A stretch of 64,000 nucleotides of DNA from WTGU01 sp965242855. Lineage in GTDB: Bacteria > Pseudomonadota > Alphaproteobacteria > UBA828. Below the pieces are notes generated by a model. The model was not told where the DNA came from and did not search any database. It was given only the letters and a program-made list of their open reading frames with translations. The stretch is from positions 1 through 64,000 of the forward strand of contig OZ251509.1 in assembly GCA_965242855.1 (NCBI GenBank), written 5' to 3'. Position 1 is the stretch's first letter. The number at the start of each line of letters is the position of its first letter. The position numbers and the translations under genes were made by a program. Positions 29,113-36,869 of this stretch are shown here, piece by piece.

Positions 29113-29325
29113 ATGGCGCGTATTCCCTCCCCGAACCCGTCCGGGCGCGGGACCGGCGGGCCGTCGCTGGCCGGGGCCCTGCTCGCCGCGGCGGTGTTCG
29201 GAATCGCGGCGTGTGGCCAGCCCCTCGATCCGGCCAAGTGGGAGGAGCCGGCAGGCGAAATCCCCGAAGGGAGTGGCCTTCTGACCGGCGAGGCAGGCGA
29301 GTGGGAGCTCTATCGCGACGAATAG
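29113..29325 (+). CDS. Small putative lipoprotein downstream of mlaC
   Basis: A 70-residue product begins 8 bp after the mlaC stop. Residues about 17-33 are hydrophobic and end in GIAACGQP, a plausible lipobox with Cys at about residue 34. The short mature part is acidic and ends GLLTGEAGEWELYRDE. I do not recognise a named family. Its close spacing to mlaC suggests that it is translated from the same mRNA and may work with the Mla lipid-transport proteins; this is inference from position only. Confidence 0.6.
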   Translation: MARIPSPNPSGRGTGGPSLAGALLAAAVFGIAACGQPLDPAKWEEPAGEIPEGSGLLTGEAGEWELYRDE

Positions 29326-29347
29326 GAGGGTGCCCGGCGCGGCGGCG

Positions 29348-30304
29348 CTACCGTGCGTCGGCCTTTCCGAGCGCCAGGAACTTCTCCCGCCGGTGGCCGC
29401 GCAGCGCGGCGCCGCTCAGGCCGCGGAGCTCGGCGAACGCCCGTTCGAGCGCCGCGCCCGCTTCGTCGATCGTCTGCGCGGGGTCGCGATGGGCGCCGCC
29501 CACCGGTTCCGGCACGACCGCATCGACGACGCCGAGCGCGTGCAGGTCCGTCGCGGTGAGGCGCAGGGCCTCGGCCGCCTCCTCCGCGTGTGCGGCGCTC
29601 CGCCAGAGAATCGACGCGCAGCCTTCCGGCGAGATCACCGAATAGATCGCGTGTTCCATCATGAGGACCCGGTTGGCGACGCCTAGCGCGATCGCGCCGC
29701 CCGAGCCGCCCTCGCCGACGATCGCGGCGACGACCGGCACCTCGATCTCGAGACTCGCCTCGATGCAGCGGGCGATGGCCTCGGCTTGGCCGCGCTCTTC
29801 CGCGCCGACTCCGGGATGCGCGCCCGGGGTATCGATCAGGGTCAGCACCGGCACGCCGAAGCGCGCGGCGAGCCGCAGCAACCGCACCGCTTTGCGATAG
29901 CCTTCGGGGCTCGGCATCCCGAAATTGTGCGCCACCCGGCCGTCGGTGTCGGCGCCCTTCTCGTGGCCGACAACCATGGTCGTGTAACCGAGGAACCGTC
30001 CCAGCCCGCCGATGATCGCGCGGTCCTCGCCGAAGGCGCGGTCACCCGCGAGCGGCGTGAAGCCGGTGATCAGCCGGTCGATGTAGTCGCTGCAATGGGG
30101 CCGGTGCTGGTGGCGCGCGACGAGCGTCTTCTGCCACGGAGTCAGGCGATTGTAGGTTTGTTTGAGAAGCCGGTCGACCTTGCCCTGAAGACGCGATACC
30201 TCGTCCGATATGTTGACGCCGCTATCGTCGCCCAGGTGTCGCAGCTCCTGGATCTTGCCTTCGATCTCGGCGATCGGTTTTTCGAAGTCGAGATAGCCGT
30301 TCAT
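29348..30304 (-). CDS. accA: Acetyl-CoA carboxylase carboxyltransferase subunit alpha
   Basis: AccA, with AccD, transfers carboxyl from carboxybiotin to acetyl-CoA, the first step of fatty-acid synthesis. The 318-residue product starts MNGYLDFEKPIAEIEGKI and has WQKTLVARHQHRPHCSDYI, the oxyanion-hole glycines in GEGGSGGAIALGVANRVLM, and YSVISPEGCASILWR. Length and start agree with the family. It is convergent with the mlaA-mlaC-lipoprotein run. In many alphaproteobacteria xerD lies upstream; here the upstream DNA is decayed prophage. Confidence 0.97.
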   Translation of the reverse strand: MNGYLDFEKPIAEIEGKIQELRHLGDDSGVNISDEVSRLQGKVDRLLKQTYNRLTPWQKTLVARHQHRPHCSDYIDRLITGFTPLAGDRAFGEDRAIIGGLGRFLGYTTMVVGHEKGADTDGRVAHNFGMPSPEGYRKAVRLLRLAARFGVPVLTLIDTPGAHPGVGAEERGQAEAIARCIEASLEIEVPVVAAIVGEGGSGGAIALGVANRVLMMEHAIYSVISPEGCASILWRSAAHAEEAAEALRLTATDLHALGVVDAVVPEPVGGAHRDPAQTIDEAGAALERAFAELRGLSGAALRGHRREKFLALGKADAR

Positions 30305-30793
30305 GGATTCGTCGACTCGCTTCGCCCCTGTATAGCACGGGCGCAGCAGGATAGCCGCGCCTTGGTTTCTATGGGGCAAGCTCCTGGGGCAAACCCCGGC
30401 CATATCCGTCATGGAGCCGCGCCACATCCACGCCACACCGCCGGTGCCGATGCACCCGGCGGGCGGGGGCGGCGCCCGCGAACGAACGCCGTGGACGGGG
30501 CGGGAAGTGCGGGAGGGGCCGGCAGGCCGCCCGAAGGCCCGCGGCGGCTCGTCAGAACCGCAGCTTGAGGCACGGCACGCCGCCGTAGTCGCGGTCGCCG
30601 CTCCGACCCCCGCGCCCTTGGCGCGCAAGTGGCGCATCCGCCGCGCGTTCCGTGCGCACACCGGGCCGCGCAACCGGCCTGGGCGCCCCGTCCGGGTGCC
30701 TCCCGCGTGCCGAGGGAGCGCCCTTCTCCTCCTTCCCCCTTGCAGGAGGGAGGTGGCCCTCGCTGGCAGCGCATCGAGCGCGTCGCCCAGGCC
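30305..30793. other. Gene-poor junction between accA and the prophage remnant
   Basis: No complete gene could be supported here. A minus-strand reading frame ends at 30552 with RSGDRDYGGVPCLKLRF, which reads like the genuine C-terminus of a lost protein but was not identified. A pyrimidine/purine hairpin-like repeat (about 30726-30754) resembles others in the accessory regions. The 5' part of the MuF gene downstream is missing. Confidence 0.4.
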
Positions 30794-31600
30794 ATGCCCT
30801 GGCTGCGCTACGTCGCCACGCTCGACGATCGCACACGCCCCGCACATCGCGCATGGCACGGCACCGTCCTGCGCTACGATCATCCCTTCTGGCGCTCCCA
30901 CTACCCGCCCAACGGCTGGCACTGCCGCTGCACCGTCCTCCAGTACTCGGACGCCGACCTGAAGCGTCGCGGCCTCACCCCGAGCGAAGGCCCCCCGCCC
31001 GGCAGCGACAAGACCCGCCAGTGGCTCAACAAGCGCACCGGCGAAGTCCACCAGGTCCCCCGCGGCATTGACCCGGGCTTCCAGCACAACGCGGGCCGCG
31101 TCGATCTCGGCGAGGACGCCGCGAACTTCCTGGTCCAGCGGATCGACGCGGCGCCGCCCGACATGGCCCGCGCCGCCGTCGGCGCCCCCTGGCGCGCCGA
31201 GCGTTTCCGCCGCTTCGTCGCGGGCCGCGGGCCGAAGGCCGAGCGCGCCGGCGATTGGCCCGTCGCCGTCGCCGGCGAAGCCGTCCTCGCCGCCATCGCC
31301 GCCCGCTCCCGCACCGTCCGCCTCTCCGACGGCACCGCCGGGCATGTGCGCGACCGCCACGGCGACATCACCCCCGCCGATTACGCCCGTATCCAACGCA
31401 TCCTCGACGAGGGCGAGTTGTTCCGCCAGGACGCGCGGCGCGTGATGGGCTTTATCGAGATGGATGGTCGCCCGTGGCGCGCCATCATCAAGGCGACGCG
31501 GGACGGCTCGAGGACCTATCTCGAAACCTTCCACAGGGCGCCGCCCCGTGACTTGACCGCCGCGCGGCGGCGCCTGAAGAGGATCGATCAGGAGGGGTAG
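30794..31600 (+). pseudogene. Truncated MuF phage head protein with C-terminal nuclease-toxin-like domain
   Basis: The reading frame opens at 30629, but recognisable protein begins near 30794. YVATLDDRTRPAHRAWHG, the PFWRSHYPP segment and NGWHCRCTVLQYSD form the C-terminal half of a Mu gpF-like (MuF) minor head domain. The N-terminal two-thirds of the normal MuF region is absent. After a linker, the last roughly 100 residues (TVRLSDGTAGHVRDRHGD, ITPADYARIQRILDEGE, WRAIIKATRDG, TYLETFHRA) resemble the PBECR nuclease-toxin domains found at the ends of MuF proteins. This would be a cargo toxin delivered with the phage head. The domain itself looks complete; the gene is 5'-truncated. Confidence 0.7.
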
Positions 31601-31703
31601 TGGGTGCGCTGGGCGGGCCGCAACCCCCGCGCTCGCCCGAAGGCATGAGGTGATGGCGAATGTGACTCCAGCGCGGGCATCATCTTATCCGAAGGAGAGC
31701 GAG

Positions 31704-32036
31704 ATGAACAAAAAAATTCAACAAAGGCGTCCGATGACTGCGACCGTGCTGATCGACCCCGGCAACGGCCGCCCCTGGGTGACCGACCGCGCGACCCTCC
31801 TGGCCCACCTGGCGGCCGCCGGATGGACGGGTGACGCCAGGCGATGGACGGAGCCGGCATACGACTCTCTCTTCGGCGTCGCCGGGGAGGGCGACCCCTA
31901 CTCCCGCCTGGTCGAGGCGTGCGAGAGCATACGGGGGGAGGGCGCCGCCGAACCTGTGACGGCGGACGACCGGCGCGGCGCGGCGCTCATTTTCGGTACG
32001 AAGACGTGGTGGTGGTTCGAGCGCCCGACGAGTTGA
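31704..32036 (+). CDS. Hypothetical protein downstream of the MuF toxin domain
   Basis: A 110-residue soluble protein starting MNKKIQQRRPMTATV has an AAGGAG RBS before its ATG. It has no signal peptide, no membrane segment and no family that I recognise. The motif YDSLFGVAGEGDPYSRLVEA and the tail GTKTWWWFERPTS are its most distinctive parts. It starts 103 bp after the toxin-like domain. In MuF and other polymorphic toxin loci, the gene after the toxin often encodes immunity, so an immunity role is possible but untested. Confidence 0.5.
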   Translation: MNKKIQQRRPMTATVLIDPGNGRPWVTDRATLLAHLAAAGWTGDARRWTEPAYDSLFGVAGEGDPYSRLVEACESIRGEGAAEPVTADDRRGAALIFGTKTWWWFERPTS

Positions 32037-32068
32037 GTTGGCGCATCGACAACAGTAAGGAGATCGAG

Positions 32069-32410
32069 ATGGTCCGCAAACTGGAGCGCGCCCCACTGCC
32101 TAACACCGGCAGCGACCGCGAAAATAACATGAGCGAGGAGGTGCGCCCTAGGCGCATCTCTCCACGGACGATCGAGGAGCAGCGCAAGGCGCGCGCCCTG
32201 CTCCGGGACCTCGTGGATGCCGGCGACGCCGGCCTCGGCTGGGGCAATATGATCTCCGGGCCGCATAGCCGGACGCCCGGCGGCACGGTCGAGGATGCGC
32301 TCGGGGGCCTGGATGAGGCGGGGGCGATCCACCACTCGTCAGGCGCGTGGCACGCCACATATCTGGGCCAGTTGGCGGACGCGCACGCGCGGGCCGCAGG
32401 ACTCGTATGA
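32069..32410 (+). CDS. Hypothetical protein in the prophage remnant
   Basis: The ATG at 32069 follows a spaced AAGGAGATCGAG ribosome site and gives 113 residues. The N-terminal third is charged (RPRRISPRTIEEQRKARAL) and the rest is glycine- and alanine-rich with GDAGLGWGNMISG and AGAIHHSSGAWHATYLG. No domain is recognised. It lies 32 bp after the previous unknown gene in the same direction, so the two may be one transcription unit. It could be a phage accessory gene or a second immunity-like gene. Confidence 0.45.
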   Translation: MVRKLERAPLPNTGSDRENNMSEEVRPRRISPRTIEEQRKARALLRDLVDAGDAGLGWGNMISGPHSRTPGGTVEDALGGLDEAGAIHHSSGAWHATYLGQLADAHARAAGLV

Positions 32411-32434
32411 CGAGGGCAATGAGAGGGCACGACC

Positions 32435-32632
32435 ATGAAGTGCATCCGCTGCGAGTGCATGCTCCCCCCGGACTTCGCGCCGCTGGATGAGGCGGGCGCC
32501 TATTCGCTGTGCGAGAGCTGCTTCGAGACCTACATGGACGAGCGTGGCTGGCCGGACTACGACCCGGCCCTCGAAGTCGAGAGCACCCCGAGACGGCGCC
32601 GCCGCCTATGGCCGCACATCCCCCTCCCATGA
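32435..32632 (+). CDS. Small zinc-ribbon-like protein
   Basis: This is a 65-residue protein with Cys pairs MKCIRCECML and SLCESCFETYMD, spaced like a two-knuckle zinc ribbon (CxxC-x21-CxxC). The C-terminus is arginine-rich (TPRRRRRLWPH). Such small zinc proteins are frequent in phages and may bind nucleic acid. It follows the previous gene by 24 bp. The zinc-binding idea comes from the Cys spacing; nothing else indicates a function. Confidence 0.5.
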   Translation: MKCIRCECMLPPDFAPLDEAGAYSLCESCFETYMDERGWPDYDPALEVESTPRRRRRLWPHIPLP

Positions 32633-32720
32633 GCAGCGCTTGCGACCGGTTCTCATTGCGCACGACTTTTGTCCTCCTTTCTCACTCTCGACGTAGCCCC
32701 GCCCCGTAACCCCTTGATCT

Positions 32721-32760
32721 TGTCCAGCTTAGTCCAACCTAGTCCCGCCTAGTCCAGTGG
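32721..32760. repeat. Four tandem 10-bp units (consensus AGTCCARCCT)
   Basis: Four consecutive 10-bp units begin at 32721, 32731, 32741 and 32751: TGTCCAGCTT, AGTCCAACCT, AGTCCCGCCT and AGTCCAGTGG. The period of one helical turn keeps all copies on one face of the DNA. The last unit runs into the GTG start of the ART-like fragment. Two copies of CACGACTTTTGTC-type sequence (32661-32677 and 32763-32779) flank the array. It may be a protein-binding site or a recombination scar. Confidence 0.7.
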
Positions 32761-33032
32761 ATCACGACTTTTGTCGTCCTACAACGGCGCAGAAATTCGC
32801 AGGCGGAGTGACGCAGAAGGCCGACGGCACGCTCTACCGCCTGCGCCTCCCGAAGGGCAACCGCGCGGTCGTGGAGAACGAGCTCGAACAGGAAGTCCTG
32901 CTCGCGCCGGACACGAAATACCGCGTCGCCGAGATCGTCGACAACGCCGACAAGGGCGCCGACAGGCTTTACAAGGGGCCGTCGCGGGTGTATATTCTCG
33001 AGCTGGTGAAGGATGGAGACGGAGCAGGGTGA
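32757..33032 (+). pseudogene. ADP-ribosyltransferase toxin-like C-terminal fragment
   Basis: The 91-residue reading frame starts at GTG 32757 and has a strong family-like core: LYRLRLPKGNRAVVENE, LEQEVLLAPDTKYRVAEIV and a final SRVYILELVKD. The ExE element in LEQEVLL followed by a V-E/D-rich strand is typical of the C-terminal end of R-S-E class ADP-ribosyltransferase toxins, which often sit at the C-terminus of MuF or other delivery proteins. The expected upstream Arg and Ser-Thr-Ser motifs are absent, so this is probably a displaced or truncated toxin tip. The call rests on motif resemblance only. Confidence 0.45.
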
Positions 33033-33238
33033 TGGTGGGCATCGGCGATCGCATGGACGCAGGCTCCATCACCTTCCGCGACGGCTTCCCGATCGACAAG
33101 CCCGGCGATCCCGTCCCCGACGACGAGACCCTGGCCCGCATCGAGAAGCAGAACAGGGAGTTCGCCCGCAGCGTCCCCCAGATCGTCGGCGCCGAACCCC
33201 GCCCCCTCCACTACCGCCGCCGCACCCCCGAAGACTAG
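33032..33238 (+). CDS. Small unknown protein coupled to the ART-like fragment
   Basis: A 68-residue product starts at an ATG that overlaps the preceding TGA (TGATG), so translation is coupled. Visible features are FRDGFPIDKPGDPVPDDETL and a basic tail LHYRRRTPED. No domain is recognised. Its TAG stop is part of the CTAG at the left edge of the insertion sequence, so the end of the gene coincides with the insertion site. A coupled small gene after a toxin tip could be an immunity protein, or just the next phage gene. Confidence 0.45.
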   Translation: MVGIGDRMDAGSITFRDGFPIDKPGDPVPDDETLARIEKQNREFARSVPQIVGAEPRPLHYRRRTPED

Positions 33239-34070
33239 GTCATGTACCCATAAAGATGGTATAGTTTCCCATCGGCATGGGGAAGTTGCGGAGGGAGGGA
33301 GTTTGGAATGGCACGTTTTGATCTGACGGATGAGGAGTGGTCGGTGATCGCGCCGCTGCTTCCCAACAAGCCGCGCGGGGTGCCACGTGTCGATGATCGG
33401 CGGGTTCTGAACGGGATTTTTTACATTCTGCGCACGGGTTCTCCGTGGCGCGACCTGCCGGGGCGCTACGGCCCGTATACGACGGTGTACAACCGCTACA
33501 ACCGCTGGGCCAAACAGGGGGTGTGGCTGCGCGTCTTCGAGGCGTTGCGCGCCCAGGCGCCGGAGGCGCTTCATCTCATCGACACTTCGATCGTGCGCGC
33601 CCATCAACACGCGGCGGGCGGAAAAAAGGGGGCGCGGATCACGCCATCGGTCGTTCTCGTGGCGGACTGAGCACCAAGGTTCACGTCGTGGTCGATAGCC
33701 GCGGCCTGCCGGTCAAGTTCTTGCTCACCCCCGGTCAAGCCTCCGACAAGGGAAGCGTTGCCGACCTGCTGGCCGGCCTCGACCCGGCGCGGGACACGGT
33801 CTGCGACCGCAGCTACGACGCCAGGGCGATCCGCGATCTGATCGCCAAGCATGGCTCCAGGCCCCGCATCCCGACCCAGAAGAACCGCAAGGTCCGGTAC
33901 AGCGTCGATCCCGCGCTCTATCGCCAACGCAATCTGGTCGAGCGGTTCTTCAACAAACTCAAACACTTCCGAGGCATCGCCACCCGCTACCACAAGCTCA
34001 CCGGGAACTTCCTCGCCGCAATCGCTCTCGCCGCAATCCGTATCCATATCAAATATAATGAGTCCACGGC
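33239..34070 (+). mobile_element. IS5-family (IS427-type) insertion sequence, apparently intact
   Basis: An element of about 832 bp lies between two CTAG tetramers (33235-33238 and 34071-34074) that look like the target duplication. The ends are imperfect inverted repeats: GGTCATGTACCCAT inward from the left, against GGCCGTGGACTCAT inward from the right (complement). The length, CTAG target and two-frame transposase match the IS427 group of IS5. The transposase stop codon TAG falls within the right target copy. Confidence 0.85.
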
Positions 34071-34074
34071 CTAG
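33308..34074 (+). CDS. IS5/IS427 transposase made by -1 ribosomal frameshift
   Basis: The first frame (33308-33670, 120 residues) has the N-terminal DUF4096-type domain (LTDEEWSVIAPLLP, LNGIFYILRTGSPWRDLP) and the first catalytic Asp in LHLIDTSIVRAHQH. The second frame, ending at 34074, carries the rest of the DDE fold (GLSTKVHVVVDSRG, VCDRSYDA, NLVERFFNKLKHFRGIATRY). The canonical slippery heptamer A AAA AAG (33622-33628) is in the correct phase; a -1 slip there joins the frames into a roughly 256-residue transposase. Both frames are open across the overlap and all catalytic residues are present, so the element could be active. Confidence 0.9.
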
Positions 34075-34270
34075 CCGCGGCCATCCCCCAGGGGGAGGAG
34101 ATGGCCCCTCTCCGTCCCGCCCCTCCTTACGGTGCGCGGGTCTCGGGCACCGTCGCGCTCTGGTGCAAATCCTTCCTTGTGGCAGGGATTGCCATGAGAG
34201 TAGCATCCTCCCCGCGCCCGCTCCGGGAAAGGCGCTCCGCGGGCCGTCCGGCAAGGGGGAGGGGGGAACC

Positions 34271-35374
34271 GTGCGAGACGATGTGACTCTTGTCCGCCCG
34301 ACGCTGTGCCTCGCGGCGGCTGCCTTGCTGGTCGCGGGATGCGGCGGCTTGACGGACCCGTCGACCGGCGGAGACGCTCCCGCCGCCGACGTCTTGGCCG
34401 CACCGCCGCCGGCCGTCGCGAGCGGTTCCGGGAGCGCGGCCGGCGCGGCGCCGGAGTCGGCCGCTGCGACCGGCACCGCCGTCGGCGAGAAGGCGGCCCG
34501 GCAGCGCGGCGAGCTCGATGCCCTTGATGCCGCGATCCGCGACCGGCAGGCGCGCTACGACGCCCTGCGCGCGACCGCGCGGCGCGATTCGGCGGATTAC
34601 TTCGCCCGGGTCGCAGCGATCTCGGCGCGGCTGCGCGTCGGCACCACGCCGGGCAATCCGCTGCTGGTGGACCAGTGGAACGCCGCGCAAGGCGCGCTCG
34701 ACCGCCTCCTGGCGGACGTCGCCGCGCTCAACACGCTCGGCAACGAGGTCACCGCCGATTCGGCGACCGCGTCCTACCTGCTCGAATCGGTGCGCGCGAC
34801 CTACGCCCTGCGGGGCGCGGTGGACGAGGACCATCGCCGCCTCGCCGCCGTCGAGGACGGAGTCGGCCGCGCGATCGTCCTGATCGATCGGACGCTCCGC
34901 GAGGTGCGGGAGACGATCGATCGCTACACCGACCACGTCCACGAGGAGCGGCGCCGCCTGACGCAGCTCGGGATGGCGATCGAGCGCGGCGAATATGCGG
35001 CCCCGGCCGCCGCCGCGCCGGACTCGCAGGCGGTGGCGCGCGCGCCCGCCGCGCCGCGGGCGGCGCTCCCCGCCCGCCCGCCGCTGGTGGTCATCCGCTT
35101 CAGCCGGCCGGACGTCGACTATCGCGAGGCGCTGCGGACCGCGGTCGCGACGGCGCTCGACCGCCACCCGGTAGCCGCCTTCGATCTGGTCGCCGTCGCG
35201 CCGGCGGCGGGCGACCCGGCCGACGTCGAGCGCGGCGTCGGTGCCGCCAAACGCCACGCGGAGGAGGTGCTGTCGGCGCTGGCCGGGATGGGCCTCGCCG
35301 AGAGCCGCGTGACCCTGTCCGCGACCACGAGCCCCGAAGTCGGCACCAACGAAGTCCGCCTCTACGTCCGCTGA
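34271..35374 (+). CDS. Putative coiled-coil outer-envelope lipoprotein
   Basis: The 367-residue product has an N-terminal signal with lipobox LLVAGCGG (Cys about residue 22), an Ala/Pro-rich linker (about 25-75), a long predicted coiled coil (about 80-240, e.g. ELDALDAAIRDRQARYDALR, HVHEERRRLTQLG) and a C-terminal alpha/beta domain from about residue 265 (PPLVVIRFSRPDVDYREAL, SPEVGTNEVRLYVR). The last domain contains FDLVAVAP and a repeated-helix pattern, and may be OmpA/SPOR-like in purpose, but no named family is clear. The start is GTG 34271 after AGGGGGGAA. It is conserved-looking rather than foreign: codon use matches the neighbours. Confidence 0.75.
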   Translation: MRDDVTLVRPTLCLAAAALLVAGCGGLTDPSTGGDAPAADVLAAPPPAVASGSGSAAGAAPESAAATGTAVGEKAARQRGELDALDAAIRDRQARYDALRATARRDSADYFARVAAISARLRVGTTPGNPLLVDQWNAAQGALDRLLADVAALNTLGNEVTADSATASYLLESVRATYALRGAVDEDHRRLAAVEDGVGRAIVLIDRTLREVRETIDRYTDHVHEERRRLTQLGMAIERGEYAAPAAAAPDSQAVARAPAAPRAALPARPPLVVIRFSRPDVDYREALRTAVATALDRHPVAAFDLVAVAPAAGDPADVERGVGAAKRHAEEVLSALAGMGLAESRVTLSATTSPEVGTNEVRLYVR

Positions 35375-35498
35375 CGGCCTGCGCGCCGGCCGGGGGCCGG
35401 CGAAGGGAGACGCCGCCACGCCGGCGCCGGTGACGGTTCCGGGGAGCGTTTGATGCGGGGCCGGCCCGTGTCGTTCGGAATGCGCGGTTGCGGGTTCG

Positions 35499-36869
35499 CT
35501 ACGGCTTGGCCGGCCCGTCGGCGGGCGGGAAGCCGCCGCGCCGCGCGAAGCGTAGATAGCAGGCGCCGAGGCCGGCGCCGCGAAGCGCGTAGAGCAGCGT
35601 CATCGCCAGCCACAGACCGTGATTGCCCAGCGGCTCGCGCCCCAGCCAGGCGACCGGCGCATAGACGGCGAAGGCCAGCATCATCGTGTTCCGCATGTCG
35701 GCGGTGCGGGTGGTGCCCGTGAACACGCCGTCGAGGAAGACTCCCCAGACGGCCACCAGCGGCAGCGCCACCAGCCAGGGCAGGAACTCGCCGGCCGCCG
35801 CGCGCACCGCCTCGATGTCGGTGAGGGCGCGGACGATCGCGGCGCCGGCGACGCCGTAAACCGCGACCGTGAGGACGGCCGCGAGCAGGCACCAGAGGAA
35901 GCAGGCGCGGACGGTGCGACGCAGCTCGTCGCGGCGCCCGGCGCCCAGCGCGAGGCCGGTCAGCGCCTCGACGGCGTAGGCCAGCCCGTCGAAGGCGAAG
36001 TTGAAAAAGACCACGAAGTTGAGGAGCACCGCGTTCGCCGCCAGCACCACGTCGCCCTGCCGCGCGCTCAACGTCGTGAACAGCGCGAACGCCGTGATCA
36101 CGAAGAGCGTGCGCAGGAAGAGGTCGCGGTTGACGGTCAGGAAGCGCCGCATCCCGGCGGGGTCGAAGGCGAAGCCGGGGCGCCAGCGCCCGCCATGGCG
36201 GCGGACGAGGCGGCGCGCGACGGCCCCGCCCAGCGCCAGCGCCGCGTATTCGCCGGCGACCGTCGCCCAGGCGACGCCGGCCACCGCCATCTCGAAGACC
36301 GTCACCAGCACAAGGTCGAGGACGATGTTGAGGCCGTTCGCCGTCAGCAGCAGCGCCAGGGCGGCACGGGTGTTCTGCATCCCGATGAACCAGCCGACCA
36401 GGGCGATGTTGGCGAGGGCGGCGGGGGCGCCCAGGATGCGGACGGTGAAATAGCCCATGCCCTCGGCGGCGACCGCCGCGCTCGGCTCGACCAGGTGGAA
36501 GGCCAGCCGGCCGATCGGCCCTCGCAGGGCGAGGAGCGCGGCCGCCAGCACGGCGGCGACGAGCAGCGCCCGCGCCAGCGTCGCCAGCGCGCCGTCCGCG
36601 TCGCCGGCGCCGCGCGCCTGCGCGGTGAGGCCGGTGGTCCCCATGCGCAGGAAGTTGCAGCCGAAATAGAGGGTGTTGAAGATCAGCGCGCCGACCGCCA
36701 CCGCGCCCAGGAAATGCGGCTCGGGGAGGTGGCCGATCACCGCCGTGTCGACCGCGCCGAGCAGCGGAACCGACAGGTTGGAGACGACCATCGGCCAAGC
36801 CAGACGCCAGATCCGCCGGTGCCGGCCGCCCTCGTCCGCCGCCGGCCGCGGAGGCCCGCCGCCGTTCAG
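35499..36869 (-). CDS. MATE-family (DinF-like) efflux transporter, CTG start likely
   Basis: This is a twelve-helix multidrug and toxin extrusion protein driven by Na+ or H+. The DinF-type opening RIWRLAWPMVVSNLSVPLLG leads into DTAVIGHLPEPHFLGA, FGCNFLRMGTTGLTAQA and, in the second half, FAFDGLAYAVEALTGLALGAG. The frame has no ATG, GTG or TTG between the lolA stop and the first helix. CTG at 36869 overlaps the lolA TGA (CTGA) and gives a normal 456 residues. The first in-frame ATG lies inside helix 1 and would truncate it. The overlap with lolA makes ftsK-lolA-MATE one transcription unit. Confidence 0.9.
   Translation of the reverse strand: MNGGGPPRPAADEGGRHRRIWRLAWPMVVSNLSVPLLGAVDTAVIGHLPEPHFLGAVAVGALIFNTLYFGCNFLRMGTTGLTAQARGAGDADGALATLARALLVAAVLAAALLALRGPIGRLAFHLVEPSAAVAAEGMGYFTVRILGAPAALANIALVGWFIGMQNTRAALALLLTANGLNIVLDLVLVTVFEMAVAGVAWATVAGEYAALALGGAVARRLVRRHGGRWRPGFAFDPAGMRRFLTVNRDLFLRTLFVITAFALFTTLSARQGDVVLAANAVLLNFVVFFNFAFDGLAYAVEALTGLALGAGRRDELRRTVRACFLWCLLAAVLTVAVYGVAGAAIVRALTDIEAVRAAAGEFLPWLVALPLVAVWGVFLDGVFTGTTRTADMRNTMMLAFAVYAPVAWLGREPLGNHGLWLAMTLLYALRGAGLGACYLRFARRGGFPPADGPAKP

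Noticed and set aside
30552..30854. Minus-strand frame ending DYGGVPCLKLRF
   Set aside because: The end looks protein-like, but there is no start, family or neighbour support, so it is noted only as a possible fragment.
32721..32760. Tandem 10-bp units considered as a CRISPR-like or iteron array
   Set aside because: There are no spacers and no cas or replication genes; four contiguous 10-bp units do not make a CRISPR.
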